DNA of 16,802 bases, from the NCBI GenBank assembly GCA_964438735.1, contig CAYTLW010000150.1:1-16802 (forward strand). Direction: 5' to 3'. Under the pieces are notes generated by a model, which worked only from the letters and a program-made list of their open reading frames with translations, ran no database searches and was not told the origin of the DNA. This DNA comes from CAYTLW01 sp964438735 (GTDB taxonomy: Bacteria > Myxococcota_A > UBA9042). Below, one piece after another: positions 5,531-12,157 of this stretch; position 1 is the first letter of the stretch, and each line of letters opens with the position of its first letter. A program made the position numbers and the translations under genes.

Positions 5531-8512
5531 CGCCAGCGAGACCCTCGACATCAGGCCGTAACCGGCTGGGGCGTTGGTGCCCGACAAGGGCAGGCCCCAG
5601 TTGTTGTAGACACCCTGATGCTCCATCGCCAGCCGCAGGCAGAGCTTGCTGACGCAGTAGTTGAAGTAGGGCGTCAGGTAGATCATCGACGAATCGGTGC
5701 CGTCGGTCTCCTGCTCGTCCCCGCTGCTGGGATCGGTCACCGTGGTCTTGGCCTGGCCGATGCGGCCGAGCCTGAGGCCCACACGGGCGCCGCTGAACAG
5801 GTGCAACCCGGTGTCCAGCCACACGTTGGCGATGGTGCCAGCGGTCACCGACGGCGTTGTGGCGTCGCCGCCGCCCTCCTTCTCCAGGAAGGTGTTGATG
5901 TCCAGGCCCAGGCTGGCCGAGAAGCTGCTGGACAGGCTGAATGAGCGCGACACGCCCAGGAAGAGGGCGTGCATCTTATCGCTGACCGCCAACTCGCCCT
6001 CGGGCGTCGTATCCTCGGCCTGCATGTCGTAGACCATGCCCACATTCCAACGCCAGCCGGCGCCGGAGAAGCGCAGGCCCAACGTCAGGTCGCCGAGTCC
6101 CGAGCCGGTAAACGAGCTGGCGCCATCACCGGCGTTGACCAGCTCGGCCGTGCGACTCACCCACCGCATGCGTCCGTAGATGCCGACCACGTTGGCCAGG
6201 TCCGCCTCGGCGCCGATGAGGATGGGCATCTCGTTGTACTTCAGGCCGCTGTCCTTCTCCTCGCCGGCGCTGTCGTAGATCTTCTCGTTGTTGAAGGTGT
6301 TCAGGCCAAGCGATACGCGGAAGTAGTTCTTGCGGCGGCTGCTGTAGGAGCGCCCGCCGCCGCTCACACCGGCACCGGACCAGGTGTAGGGTTTGCCGGC
6401 CCGACGCATCCAGCCGGCGATCTTGCGATTCTGGCGGCGATTGCTGTAGCTGCTGGTCTGTTTGGACAGGCGGGCGGCGACGGTCATGGTCTTGCCCGAC
6501 GACGCGCGCAGCCGGTAGGTGTAGGGCTTCCTGCTGTCCTTGTGCACCTCCAGGCTCTTGCCACAGGCGGGCACGTCGTACACGCCGGGCGTCTTGCCGA
6601 TGTACTTGGTGTCGACGAAGACCAGCGCATCCAGGGCGCTGCCGGAGGTATCGGACGCCTTGATGTCCAGCCGACCCATGCGCGCCTTGGGTTTGACGTC
6701 GACGTAGGTGTGCGAGTTCGGCTTGACGAAGATGTGCTTGCGGAAGGGCTCGTAACAACTGTTGTTGACCGTGATCAACGTCGCTCCGGCGCGCACCCGC
6801 TGGCGACTGCGGCTGTACTTGGACAACAGCTTGCCATCCACCTTCACCGGCACCGTGTTGCTGCCTCGGATGGAGACTCGGGCATAGCCGTTCACCTTGG
6901 CGCCGAACTCGAGCTTGGCGTCGACCAGGAAGACCTTCTTCTCCTGCAGGTGCAGATCCTGCTCGAAGGGCGCCTTGCCGGCGTACTCCACCCGCACCTT
7001 CTTGGCGCAGACGGGCACCTTGTAGGCCCGTGGTGTGGTGCCGGTCTGCAGCTTGCCATCGACCAGCACCCTCGCCTCGAGGTCGTTGCCCTTCTCGTCG
7101 ACCGCGCTGACCTTGATGGCCGACGGCCGCGGCTTGGGATTGAGTGGCACGGTGCGGGTCTCGCCGCGCTTGACGTTGATGACCTCGCCGGCCTTGTAGT
7201 AGCAGCGGTTCTCGATGAGGATTTTATGGGGCCCCGGTTTGAGCCGCATATTTCGGAGATCGTTGCCCTTCATCTCCCTGCCATCGACCGCGACCGAGAG
7301 GTTTGAGGGCGTCGGCGTCACCGTCACCGTGGCGAAGTCCGGCTTCAAATCCCAGACCAGGTTCACGTTGCCCTTCACCTCGACGATCTGCTTCTTGGGT
7401 ACGTAGTTGTCCAGCTGCATATCGACGTTGTAGCGGCCTTTCTCCAGCGCCTTGGAGCAGGGCGTCTCCTTGCAGACGAGCTTGCCGTCCACCAGCACCA
7501 CCGCGCCGGCCGGATTGGAGCGGAACTTGACCACCGACTGCTCGGACGCGCCCGCGGTGGGATCCCACTCGCCGCCCTGGTCGCCGCCGATGTGACCTTC
7601 CTTGACCACCGGTCCCCGCCGCGCGGGTCCTGCCTGCCGTCCGAAAGTGCCACCGCTGGGGTGTTCCGGCGACTGTCGCAGATTGCCCGTCAGCGCGCCG
7701 ACCGCCTCGCGCACCGCCTGGGCCTGGCGCTTTTCGCTATAGGGCACGTAGGTGCTGGTCAGCAGGCAGCCCGTTTCGGCCGAGTTCAGGGTCAGGGCCA
7801 GCTTCTGATTGCGACCCTTGCCGACGAGTTTGGCCGACAGGAGCGAGTTGGCCGACACCGCCGCGCCAATCTTGCACTGGTGGTCGGGCCGCCCGGCCAT
7901 GCCGTGGCTCTCTTTGGCGATGTTCTTGAGCTTCTTGCGCTCCTCCTTGCTCAACACGACATCGAACTTGCCGGTCATCTGCACTTCGCTGCGGACCATC
8001 ATCTCGAGCATCTCGCTCGGCCGGCCGTTGTTGTCGAACCCCTCCACGGCCACGCGAGGGTTCTTGGCCAGGATCTTGCGAACCTCCTGTTCGACCACGT
8101 CGATATGGCCCTTCTTGACCATGAGCTTGCCCTGCCAGGACCACAGGAATGCGGCCGGGAGCTTGCCCTGGACACCGAACGAGTTGCTGATGAAGCCGTC
8201 GTCATCGCAGATGCGATGGTCGGGATTCCAGGGCACGTTGGCGCAGCCGCCGCCCGGATCCAGCGTGTTGATGACGATGAGGCGGAAGCCGTCGTCGCGA
8301 TATTTCTCGTGCAGCGCCCGCCAGCGCGGCACGGACTCCATGCACGGCTTGCACCACGTGGCATAGAACTCCACCGCCACGACCTTGACGCCGGGGCGAT
8401 GCAGCCACTCGCGAATGTCCAGCTTGCCGCCAGCCTGCGCCGGCGCGGCGAGCCCGCCAATCATCACCCACGCCAATCCCACCGCAATGGTCCAGCGAAT
8501 CATCCGTTGCAT
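5525..8512 (-). CDS. Secreted thioredoxin-like / PEGA-repeat / outer-membrane beta-barrel fusion protein
   Basis: This 995-aa protein has an unusual domain order. Residues 1-27 are a Sec signal peptide with cleavage after AQA. Residues 30-150 form a TlpA/ResA-like thioredoxin domain with C54-K-P-C57 in ATWCKPCMESVP, cis-proline P119 (GKLPAAF) and extra cysteines C90 and C102. About 150-280 resembles the CsgG/TolB-like stretch seen in delta-proteobacterial PEGA proteins (KFDVVLSKEERKKL, LALTLNSAETGCLL). From 327 to about 690 there are four or five PEGA-like repeats (NPAGAVVLVDGK, NLSVAVDGRE, ARVLVDGKL, VPVKVDGKL). A basic linker leads to an amphipathic beta-strand region at about 727-995, predicted as an outer-membrane barrel. 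GGGAG (8521-8525) lies 8 nt before ATG 8512. The domains are convincing individually. The combined role, perhaps envelope thiol redox at the outer membrane, is inference. Confidence 0.85.
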   Translation of the reverse strand: MQRMIRWTIAVGLAWVMIGGLAAPAQAGGKLDIREWLHRPGVKVVAVEFYATWCKPCMESVPRWRALHEKYRDDGFRLIVINTLDPGGGCANVPWNPDHRICDDDGFISNSFGVQGKLPAAFLWSWQGKLMVKKGHIDVVEQEVRKILAKNPRVAVEGFDNNGRPSEMLEMMVRSEVQMTGKFDVVLSKEERKKLKNIAKESHGMAGRPDHQCKIGAAVSANSLLSAKLVGKGRNQKLALTLNSAETGCLLTSTYVPYSEKRQAQAVREAVGALTGNLRQSPEHPSGGTFGRQAGPARRGPVVKEGHIGGDQGGEWDPTAGASEQSVVKFRSNPAGAVVLVDGKLVCKETPCSKALEKGRYNVDMQLDNYVPKKQIVEVKGNVNLVWDLKPDFATVTVTPTPSNLSVAVDGREMKGNDLRNMRLKPGPHKILIENRCYYKAGEVINVKRGETRTVPLNPKPRPSAIKVSAVDEKGNDLEARVLVDGKLQTGTTPRAYKVPVCAKKVRVEYAGKAPFEQDLHLQEKKVFLVDAKLEFGAKVNGYARVSIRGSNTVPVKVDGKLLSKYSRSRQRVRAGATLITVNNSCYEPFRKHIFVKPNSHTYVDVKPKARMGRLDIKASDTSGSALDALVFVDTKYIGKTPGVYDVPACGKSLEVHKDSRKPYTYRLRASSGKTMTVAARLSKQTSSYSNRRQNRKIAGWMRRAGKPYTWSGAGVSGGGRSYSSRRKNYFRVSLGLNTFNNEKIYDSAGEEKDSGLKYNEMPILIGAEADLANVVGIYGRMRWVSRTAELVNAGDGASSFTGSGLGDLTLGLRFSGAGWRWNVGMVYDMQAEDTTPEGELAVSDKMHALFLGVSRSFSLSSSFSASLGLDINTFLEKEGGGDATTPSVTAGTIANVWLDTGLHLFSGARVGLRLGRIGQAKTTVTDPSSGDEQETDGTDSSMIYLTPYFNYCVSKLCLRLAMEHQGVYNNWGLPLSGTNAPAGYGLMSRVSLAL

Positions 8513-8564
8513 CGGTCTGGCTCCCTATAACCGGTTCGACGGCCGAGTCTGCCACAGCGGGTGG

Positions 8565-8593
8565 CGTATTGCGACATCCGGCCGGGTTGTCAA
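8565..8593 (-). promoter_or_regulatory. Candidate sigma70-type promoter for the thioredoxin-PEGA-barrel gene
   Basis: Read on the minus strand, TTGACA (8593-8588) is a perfect -35 consensus. After 17 nt comes AATACG (8570-8565), a weak -10 with three matches. Transcription would begin near 8558 and give a leader of about 45 nt that includes the GGGAG ribosome binding site. The strong -35 makes this plausible; the weak -10 keeps it tentative. Confidence 0.4.
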
Positions 8594-8652
8594 GACGATA
8601 CATTCCAGACGTATGGGTGCAATGCCTGCGCCTGCGCGCATCGTGCGACGTC

Positions 8653-8681
8653 TTCGCAGGTCGACCGATTGCCGCTATCCT
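8653..8681 (+). promoter_or_regulatory. Weak candidate promoter for the nucleotidyltransferase
   Basis: TTCGCA (8653-8658) and TATCCT (8676-8681) each match four of six consensus positions with a 17-nt spacer. The start of transcription would fall near 8688, about 50 nt before the coding start. In DNA this GC-rich such a match is modest evidence. Confidence 0.25.
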
Positions 8682-8738
8682 GCGATGCCGGAAGGTGTGC
8701 GCATCCCCGCCCTGGCGCGGTGATAGGAGGTCCGGAAC

Positions 8739-9479
8739 ATGGCGCAGGAGCGGGTGGCCATCGTGCTGGCAGGCGGCAAGGGCTCTCGCCTGAAGCCCTT
8801 TACCGCGGTCATCCCCAAGCCGCTGGTGCCCATCGGCGACGAGAGCATCGTCGAGGTGGTGTTGCAGCAGCTGGCCGGGCACGGCTTTCAGCGGGTGGTG
8901 ATGAGCATCGGCCACCTGGGTCACCTCATTGAAGCCGTGCTGGGCGATGGCAGTCGCTACGGCCTGGACATCGAGTACGTGCGCGAGCCGTCGCCGCTGG
9001 GCACGGTGGGGCCGCTGCACCTGGTGCAGCGCCTGCCGGAGCACTTCCTGGTGCTCAATGGCGATGTGCTCACCGATCTCGACTTTGACGGCTTGCTGAG
9101 CCGGCACGTGGCCGATGACCGCACGCTCACGGTCGCCACCTATCCGCGCCGAGTGGCGGTCACCCTGGGCGTCATCGACACGGACGACAGCGGCCTCGCG
9201 GTGGGATTCCGCGAGAAGCCGAGCTACGACTTCCAGGTCTCCATGGGTGTGTACGCCATGCACCGCCGGGTGCTCGCTCACATTCCGGCCGGAGAGCCCT
9301 TTGGCTTCGACCAGCTCATGGGCACGATGCTCGCCAAGGGCGACCCGGTGGGCACCTTCGACTGGGGACATGGGCGCTGGCTGGACATCGGCCGTCACGG
9401 TGACTTCGCCGCCGCCCAGGAGAGCTTCGCCGCCGAGCGACATATCTACCTGCCCGGCGCCCCACCGACCCGCGGTTAG
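8739..9479 (+). CDS. Sugar-1-phosphate nucleotidylyltransferase
   Basis: This 246-aa cytoplasmic enzyme joins a sugar-1-phosphate to an NTP to make an NDP-sugar and pyrophosphate, the activation step for the neighbouring glycosyltransferases. The pyrophosphorylase signature LAGGKGSRLKPFT, followed by IPKPLVPIGD, is intact at residues 11-33. PSPLGTVGPL contacts the sugar or base, and LNGDVLTDLDF holds the first metal aspartate. FREKPSYDF and GHGRWLDIG, the latter with a second metal aspartate, fit the family. It is shorter than RmlA (about 290 aa) and lacks a left-handed beta-helix, so it looks like the minimal nucleotidyltransferase type. AGGAGG at 8725-8730 with an 8-nt spacer gives a firm start. 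Nucleotide and sugar specificity (dTTP/glucose or GTP/mannose) cannot be decided. Confidence 0.88.
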   Translation: MAQERVAIVLAGGKGSRLKPFTAVIPKPLVPIGDESIVEVVLQQLAGHGFQRVVMSIGHLGHLIEAVLGDGSRYGLDIEYVREPSPLGTVGPLHLVQRLPEHFLVLNGDVLTDLDFDGLLSRHVADDRTLTVATYPRRVAVTLGVIDTDDSGLAVGFREKPSYDFQVSMGVYAMHRRVLAHIPAGEPFGFDQLMGTMLAKGDPVGTFDWGHGRWLDIGRHGDFAAAQESFAAERHIYLPGAPPTRG

Positions 9480-9497
9480 ACGATTTCGATCCGCGGG
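9469..9497. terminator. Inverted repeat between convergent genes, possible two-way transcript end
   Basis: CCCGCGG (9469-9475) and CCGCGGG (9491-9497) are exact reverse complements with a 15-nt loop. The left arm lies in the last codons of the nucleotidyltransferase, and the right arm lies just before the stop of the minus-strand glycosyltransferase. The position between convergent genes suits a two-way terminator, but no U-tract follows on either strand, so an intrinsic mechanism is doubtful. Confidence 0.35.
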
Positions 9498-9509
9498 CGA
9501 GCGACCGCC

Positions 9510-10601
9510 TCAGGCGCCGGCGACCTGCCACGCGCGCTCCACGCCGGCCAGGACCGTCTCCGGACGAAAGCGCTCGGGTAGCTGCCAGTCGGCGGTCGGC
9601 AGCGTCAACGCCGCCTCCATCGCGTCGGCGAGGGCCACGGGCGTACGCTCGCTGGCGATGGCCGGTGCCGGCAGATAGGTGGCCATGTCGCCCACGTTGA
9701 CGGTAGCCATCCGTGTACCGATGACCAATGCCTCCTTGCACACCTGGGGACTGCCCTCTCTTACGCTGCTGAGCGCCATGCAGTCGGCTTGCTGGATGCG
9801 TTGCCATACCTGCTCGCGGGTCAGCCCACCGAAGGTCTCGTGACTCACCTGCCAGCCTCGCTCGCCGAGCACGTCGGCCGCCGCCTGAAACAGGGGATAG
9901 TCCTTCTCAGCGCGCGGCGGATTGGCCGGAAAGAGCAGCCGCAATGGGCCCTCGCGGCGCCGCTCCAGGGGCTGGGACATGGTGCCTCGGAACTCGACCC
10001 CCACGTGCGGGTGGCATGGCAAGGTGGCCACCTGCTCCGCGGACAGGCCCAGGTCGATGCCCAGCTGCCTGTGCCGGTCATTGGGCACCAGCAGGGCGCC
10101 AAGATCTCGCACCAGCGCGGCCACATGGCGACCGGTTCGACGCCCCGGCAGGGCGCCGTCGAAGTCCCAGCCGTGCACGGTGCCCACCAGGGCCGCATCG
10201 GTGGCTCGGGCGAGCGAACGTGCCAGGGCCGCGACCGGAAAGAGCGTGTGGCTGTGAACCACTTCCGGCGTCCAATCACCGAGCCAGTCCAGGACGCGCT
10301 GGCGGAGCCGGGCGACCGTGCGCAGGGGCAGGGTCGGCAGCAGATTGGACGGCAAGCGATAGTAGAACGGAGACAGGCAATCGACGCCCTGATAGGTGAA
10401 CGTCTTTGGCGAATCGCGCACGCCGTGGAAGTTCGGATCGCGCCGTTCCCAGACTGCGGGCATCCAGGCGCGTGGCACCACCACGCGCACGTCATGGCCC
10501 GCCTCGCGCGCCAGCGCCACCTGGTCCGCCACAAAGAGACCACGCCAGGGCGCGCCCGGCAGGGGGTGCAGCGAGGTCACGATCAGCACGCGTTTGCACA
10601 A
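9510..10601 (-). CDS. Glycosyltransferase family 4 protein with a TTG start
   Basis: This 363-aa protein is a GT-B fold retaining glycosyltransferase. The N-domain shows VLIVTSLHPLPGAPWRGLFV, then EVVHSHTLFPVAAL and VGTVHGWDFDG, the usual acceptor-side sequence. The C-domain has LRLLFPANPPRAEKDYPLF and the catalytic EX7E motif E282-E290 in REGSPQVCKEALVIG. No ATG lies near the start of homology. A TTG at 10601 is 6 nt after GGGAG (10608-10612), which gives the only start with a good Shine-Dalgarno. The open frame upstream continues far into the kinase region and is not coding. It is divergent from the kinase operon and convergent with the nucleotidyltransferase, so it may have its own promoter in the 132-nt gap. 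Acceptor and donor are unknown. Confidence 0.85.
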   Translation of the reverse strand: MCKRVLIVTSLHPLPGAPWRGLFVADQVALAREAGHDVRVVVPRAWMPAVWERRDPNFHGVRDSPKTFTYQGVDCLSPFYYRLPSNLLPTLPLRTVARLRQRVLDWLGDWTPEVVHSHTLFPVAALARSLARATDAALVGTVHGWDFDGALPGRRTGRHVAALVRDLGALLVPNDRHRQLGIDLGLSAEQVATLPCHPHVGVEFRGTMSQPLERRREGPLRLLFPANPPRAEKDYPLFQAAADVLGERGWQVSHETFGGLTREQVWQRIQQADCMALSSVREGSPQVCKEALVIGTRMATVNVGDMATYLPAPAIASERTPVALADAMEAALTLPTADWQLPERFRPETVLAGVERAWQVAGA

Positions 10602-10607
10602 GGGGAT

Positions 10608-10612
10608 CTCCC
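10608..10612 (-). promoter_or_regulatory. Ribosome binding site supporting the TTG start
   Basis: GGGAG on the minus strand lies 6 nt before TTG (10601-10599). The alternative in-frame GTG a few codons later has no Shine-Dalgarno at a suitable distance. Confidence 0.55.
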
Positions 10613-10659
10613 GGCGGCACCGGGGGCCGAGGATGCCGACCCGACGCGTCCCCGACAAG

Positions 10660-10673
10660 CACCCGACCGGGTG
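10660..10673. repeat. Palindrome in the divergent gap, possible operator
   Basis: CACCC (10660-10664) and GGGTG (10669-10673) flank GACC in the 132-nt gap between the minus-strand glycosyltransferase and the kinase operon. Its near-central place between divergent genes suits an operator, but short GC palindromes are common in DNA of this composition. Confidence 0.25.
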
Positions 10674-10733
10674 AGGTGCGGCTGCGGCACTCTCCCTCGT
10701 GTTCGATGTGGCGATCCGCGGCGCCATTGTGGC

Positions 10734-11834
10734 ATGATGGCGGCCTCCGGTGGGCGATGGCCCACCGTGACCCGGCACACGCGGCGGATCCCCCGTTACC
10801 GCCCCCACGACGACGCGAGCCCAGCACTGAATCGTTCTTCTGCCAACAATGAACAGCGCCGCCGGCGCGCTTCGCGGACCGACATCGACCCGCTGTTGGG
10901 CCAGCGAATTGATGGTGATTTCGAGATCGAGCGACCCCTGGGTGTCGGCAGCCACGCCGACGTCTTCCTCGCCCGGCAGCGATCGGTGGGCGGGCGTCGA
11001 GTCGCCTTGAAGATCCTCTCTCGCCTGCACCTGAGCCTGCGCGAAGCGGACTTCCGGCGCGCGGCCATGGCTCTGCTGCGCGAGGGCGAATTGCTGGGCG
11101 GGCTGCACTCTGCGTGCTTCGTCGACGTCTATCGCACCGGCATCCTGCCGGATGAGCGACCCTATCTGGCCATGGAATATGTCGAAGGTCAGACCCTGGC
11201 GGCCATGATCGCCGACGGCAACACCCTGCCCATCGACGTGGTGGTCGACATCATGACCGGTCTGGGCACGGGTCTGGCCGAGCTGCACGGCACCGGCATG
11301 GTTCATCGCGATGTGACGCCGGCCAACCTCATCGTCACCCGTGACCCGACCGGTTCGCTCGAGGTGCGGATGTTCGACTTCGGCACGGTGACCAAGGTCT
11401 CCAGGCGCGCCGATCGCCATCGCATGGGCTACGATCCGGAACACCCGCTGGGTACGGCCGCCTACATGAGCCCCGAGCAGGCCGCCGCCGGCGTGGTGGA
11501 CGGCCGCAGCGATCAATTCGCCGTGGCCAGCATCGGCTACGAAATGCTCGCCGGTCACCGCCCCTTCGACGTCGCCGACAGCGGGCCACGCCCCCTGCTG
11601 GAGTACCTGCGAGGCGACGGGCCGATCCCAGCCCGTTCCCTGGCGGAGCTGCGCTCGGTACCCGACCTGTTGGGCGAGGCGATCCACCGCGCCATGAGAC
11701 GCGACGCGGCGCTCCGCTTCCCAACCATGGTGGAGTTCGTCGAGGCCATGGTGACCGTGCGTCGGCGCGCCCTCGCCGCCACCGGCAAACACCAGAAGAC
11801 CCTCTTCGGTCGGCTGCTCGGCGGTAGCAAATGA
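10734..11834 (+). CDS. Hanks-type Ser/Thr protein kinase, cytoplasmic
   Basis: This protein of about 366 aa is a predicted eukaryotic-like protein kinase. After a basic, low-complexity N-terminus of about 55 residues the kinase domain begins at GQRIDGDFEIERPLG. It contains the glycine loop GVGSHADVF (from G70), the ATP lysine K93 in VALKIL, the catalytic loop HRDVTPANL (D193, N198), DFG (D215-G217) and TAAYMSPEQA. The Lys usually two residues after the catalytic Asp is Thr195, a variant common in delta-proteobacterial kinases, so activity is still likely. No transmembrane segment or sensor domain follows; the protein ends soon after the kinase fold. The start is ATG 10734 or the adjacent ATG 10737, with no clear Shine-Dalgarno. 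Its stop overlaps the next gene (ATGA), which ties it to the cytochrome c maturation operon. Confidence 0.87.
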   Translation: MMAASGGRWPTVTRHTRRIPRYRPHDDASPALNRSSANNEQRRRRASRTDIDPLLGQRIDGDFEIERPLGVGSHADVFLARQRSVGGRRVALKILSRLHLSLREADFRRAAMALLREGELLGGLHSACFVDVYRTGILPDERPYLAMEYVEGQTLAAMIADGNTLPIDVVVDIMTGLGTGLAELHGTGMVHRDVTPANLIVTRDPTGSLEVRMFDFGTVTKVSRRADRHRMGYDPEHPLGTAAYMSPEQAAAGVVDGRSDQFAVASIGYEMLAGHRPFDVADSGPRPLLEYLRGDGPIPARSLAELRSVPDLLGEAIHRAMRRDAALRFPTMVEFVEAMVTVRRRALAATGKHQKTLFGRLLGGSK

Positions 11835-12157
11835 AGGCCATCGTCGCGGGCGTGGCGGTGGTCATCGTCGCCGCGCTGACCCTTTTTGCGCTGTACCAGG
11901 CGGTGCGATTCTACGCCGGCATCGGCCGTCGGGGCGAAACCGAAGCGGCACACGATATCGACGAGACCCTGCTTGGCGACGAACATCGGCGCCACCTGGC
12001 CGGGCTGCGCGAGGTGCAGTTCGACTACGACACCGGCAAGATCGACGACGACGACTACCGCGCGCTCCGCCGTCGCCACGAGATGGGCGCGGTCAAGGCC
12101 ATGCGCCAGATGAAGCAACGAACTGCTGCGCCTGCGGACGCGGAGAGCGAAGGCTGA
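11831..12157 (+). CDS. CcmI-like N-terminal fragment, membrane-anchored
   Basis: This 108-aa protein has one N-terminal transmembrane helix (residues 5-25) and a charged cytoplasmic or periplasmic helix region. The segment LREVQFDYDTGKIDDDDYRALRRRHE resembles the conserved N-terminal module of CcmI/CycH, the apocytochrome chaperone partner of System I, where a leucine-rich helix is followed by a D/E-rich turn. The TPR domain that makes up the rest of CcmI is missing, so this is either a short form or a relative with a scaffold role. It overlaps the kinase stop by 4 nt (ATGA) and the next gene by 1 nt (TGATG). The assignment rests on this short motif and on operon context. Confidence 0.6.
   Translation: MKAIVAGVAVVIVAALTLFALYQAVRFYAGIGRRGETEAAHDIDETLLGDEHRRHLAGLREVQFDYDTGKIDDDDYRALRRRHEMGAVKAMRQMKQRTAAPADAESEG

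Noticed and set aside
8524..8529. TATAGG as a -10 box for the barrel gene
   Set aside because: Transcription would start about 5 nt before the ATG and exclude the GGGAG ribosome binding site, and no -35 lies at the right distance.
8531..8560. GGTTCGA resembling a tRNA T-arm
   Set aside because: The bases flanking the TTCGACG loop do not form the 5-bp T-stem, and no acceptor or anticodon arm can be drawn around it.
9789..10733. Upstream extension of the kinase frame by 315 codons
   Set aside because: It lies antisense to the glycosyltransferase with its EX7E motif and has low-complexity composition. The kinase begins at 10734 or 10737.
11301..11330. Kinase as a pseudokinase because Lys after HRD is Thr
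   Set aside because: The ATP lysine, catalytic Asp, Asn and DFG are all present, and HRDVS/T forms are frequent in active delta-proteobacterial kinases.
10602..11792. Upstream extension of the minus-strand glycosyltransferase frame to 11792
   Set aside because: The extension runs antisense through the kinase catalytic domain and shows no protein family. Homology begins only after the TTG at 10601.
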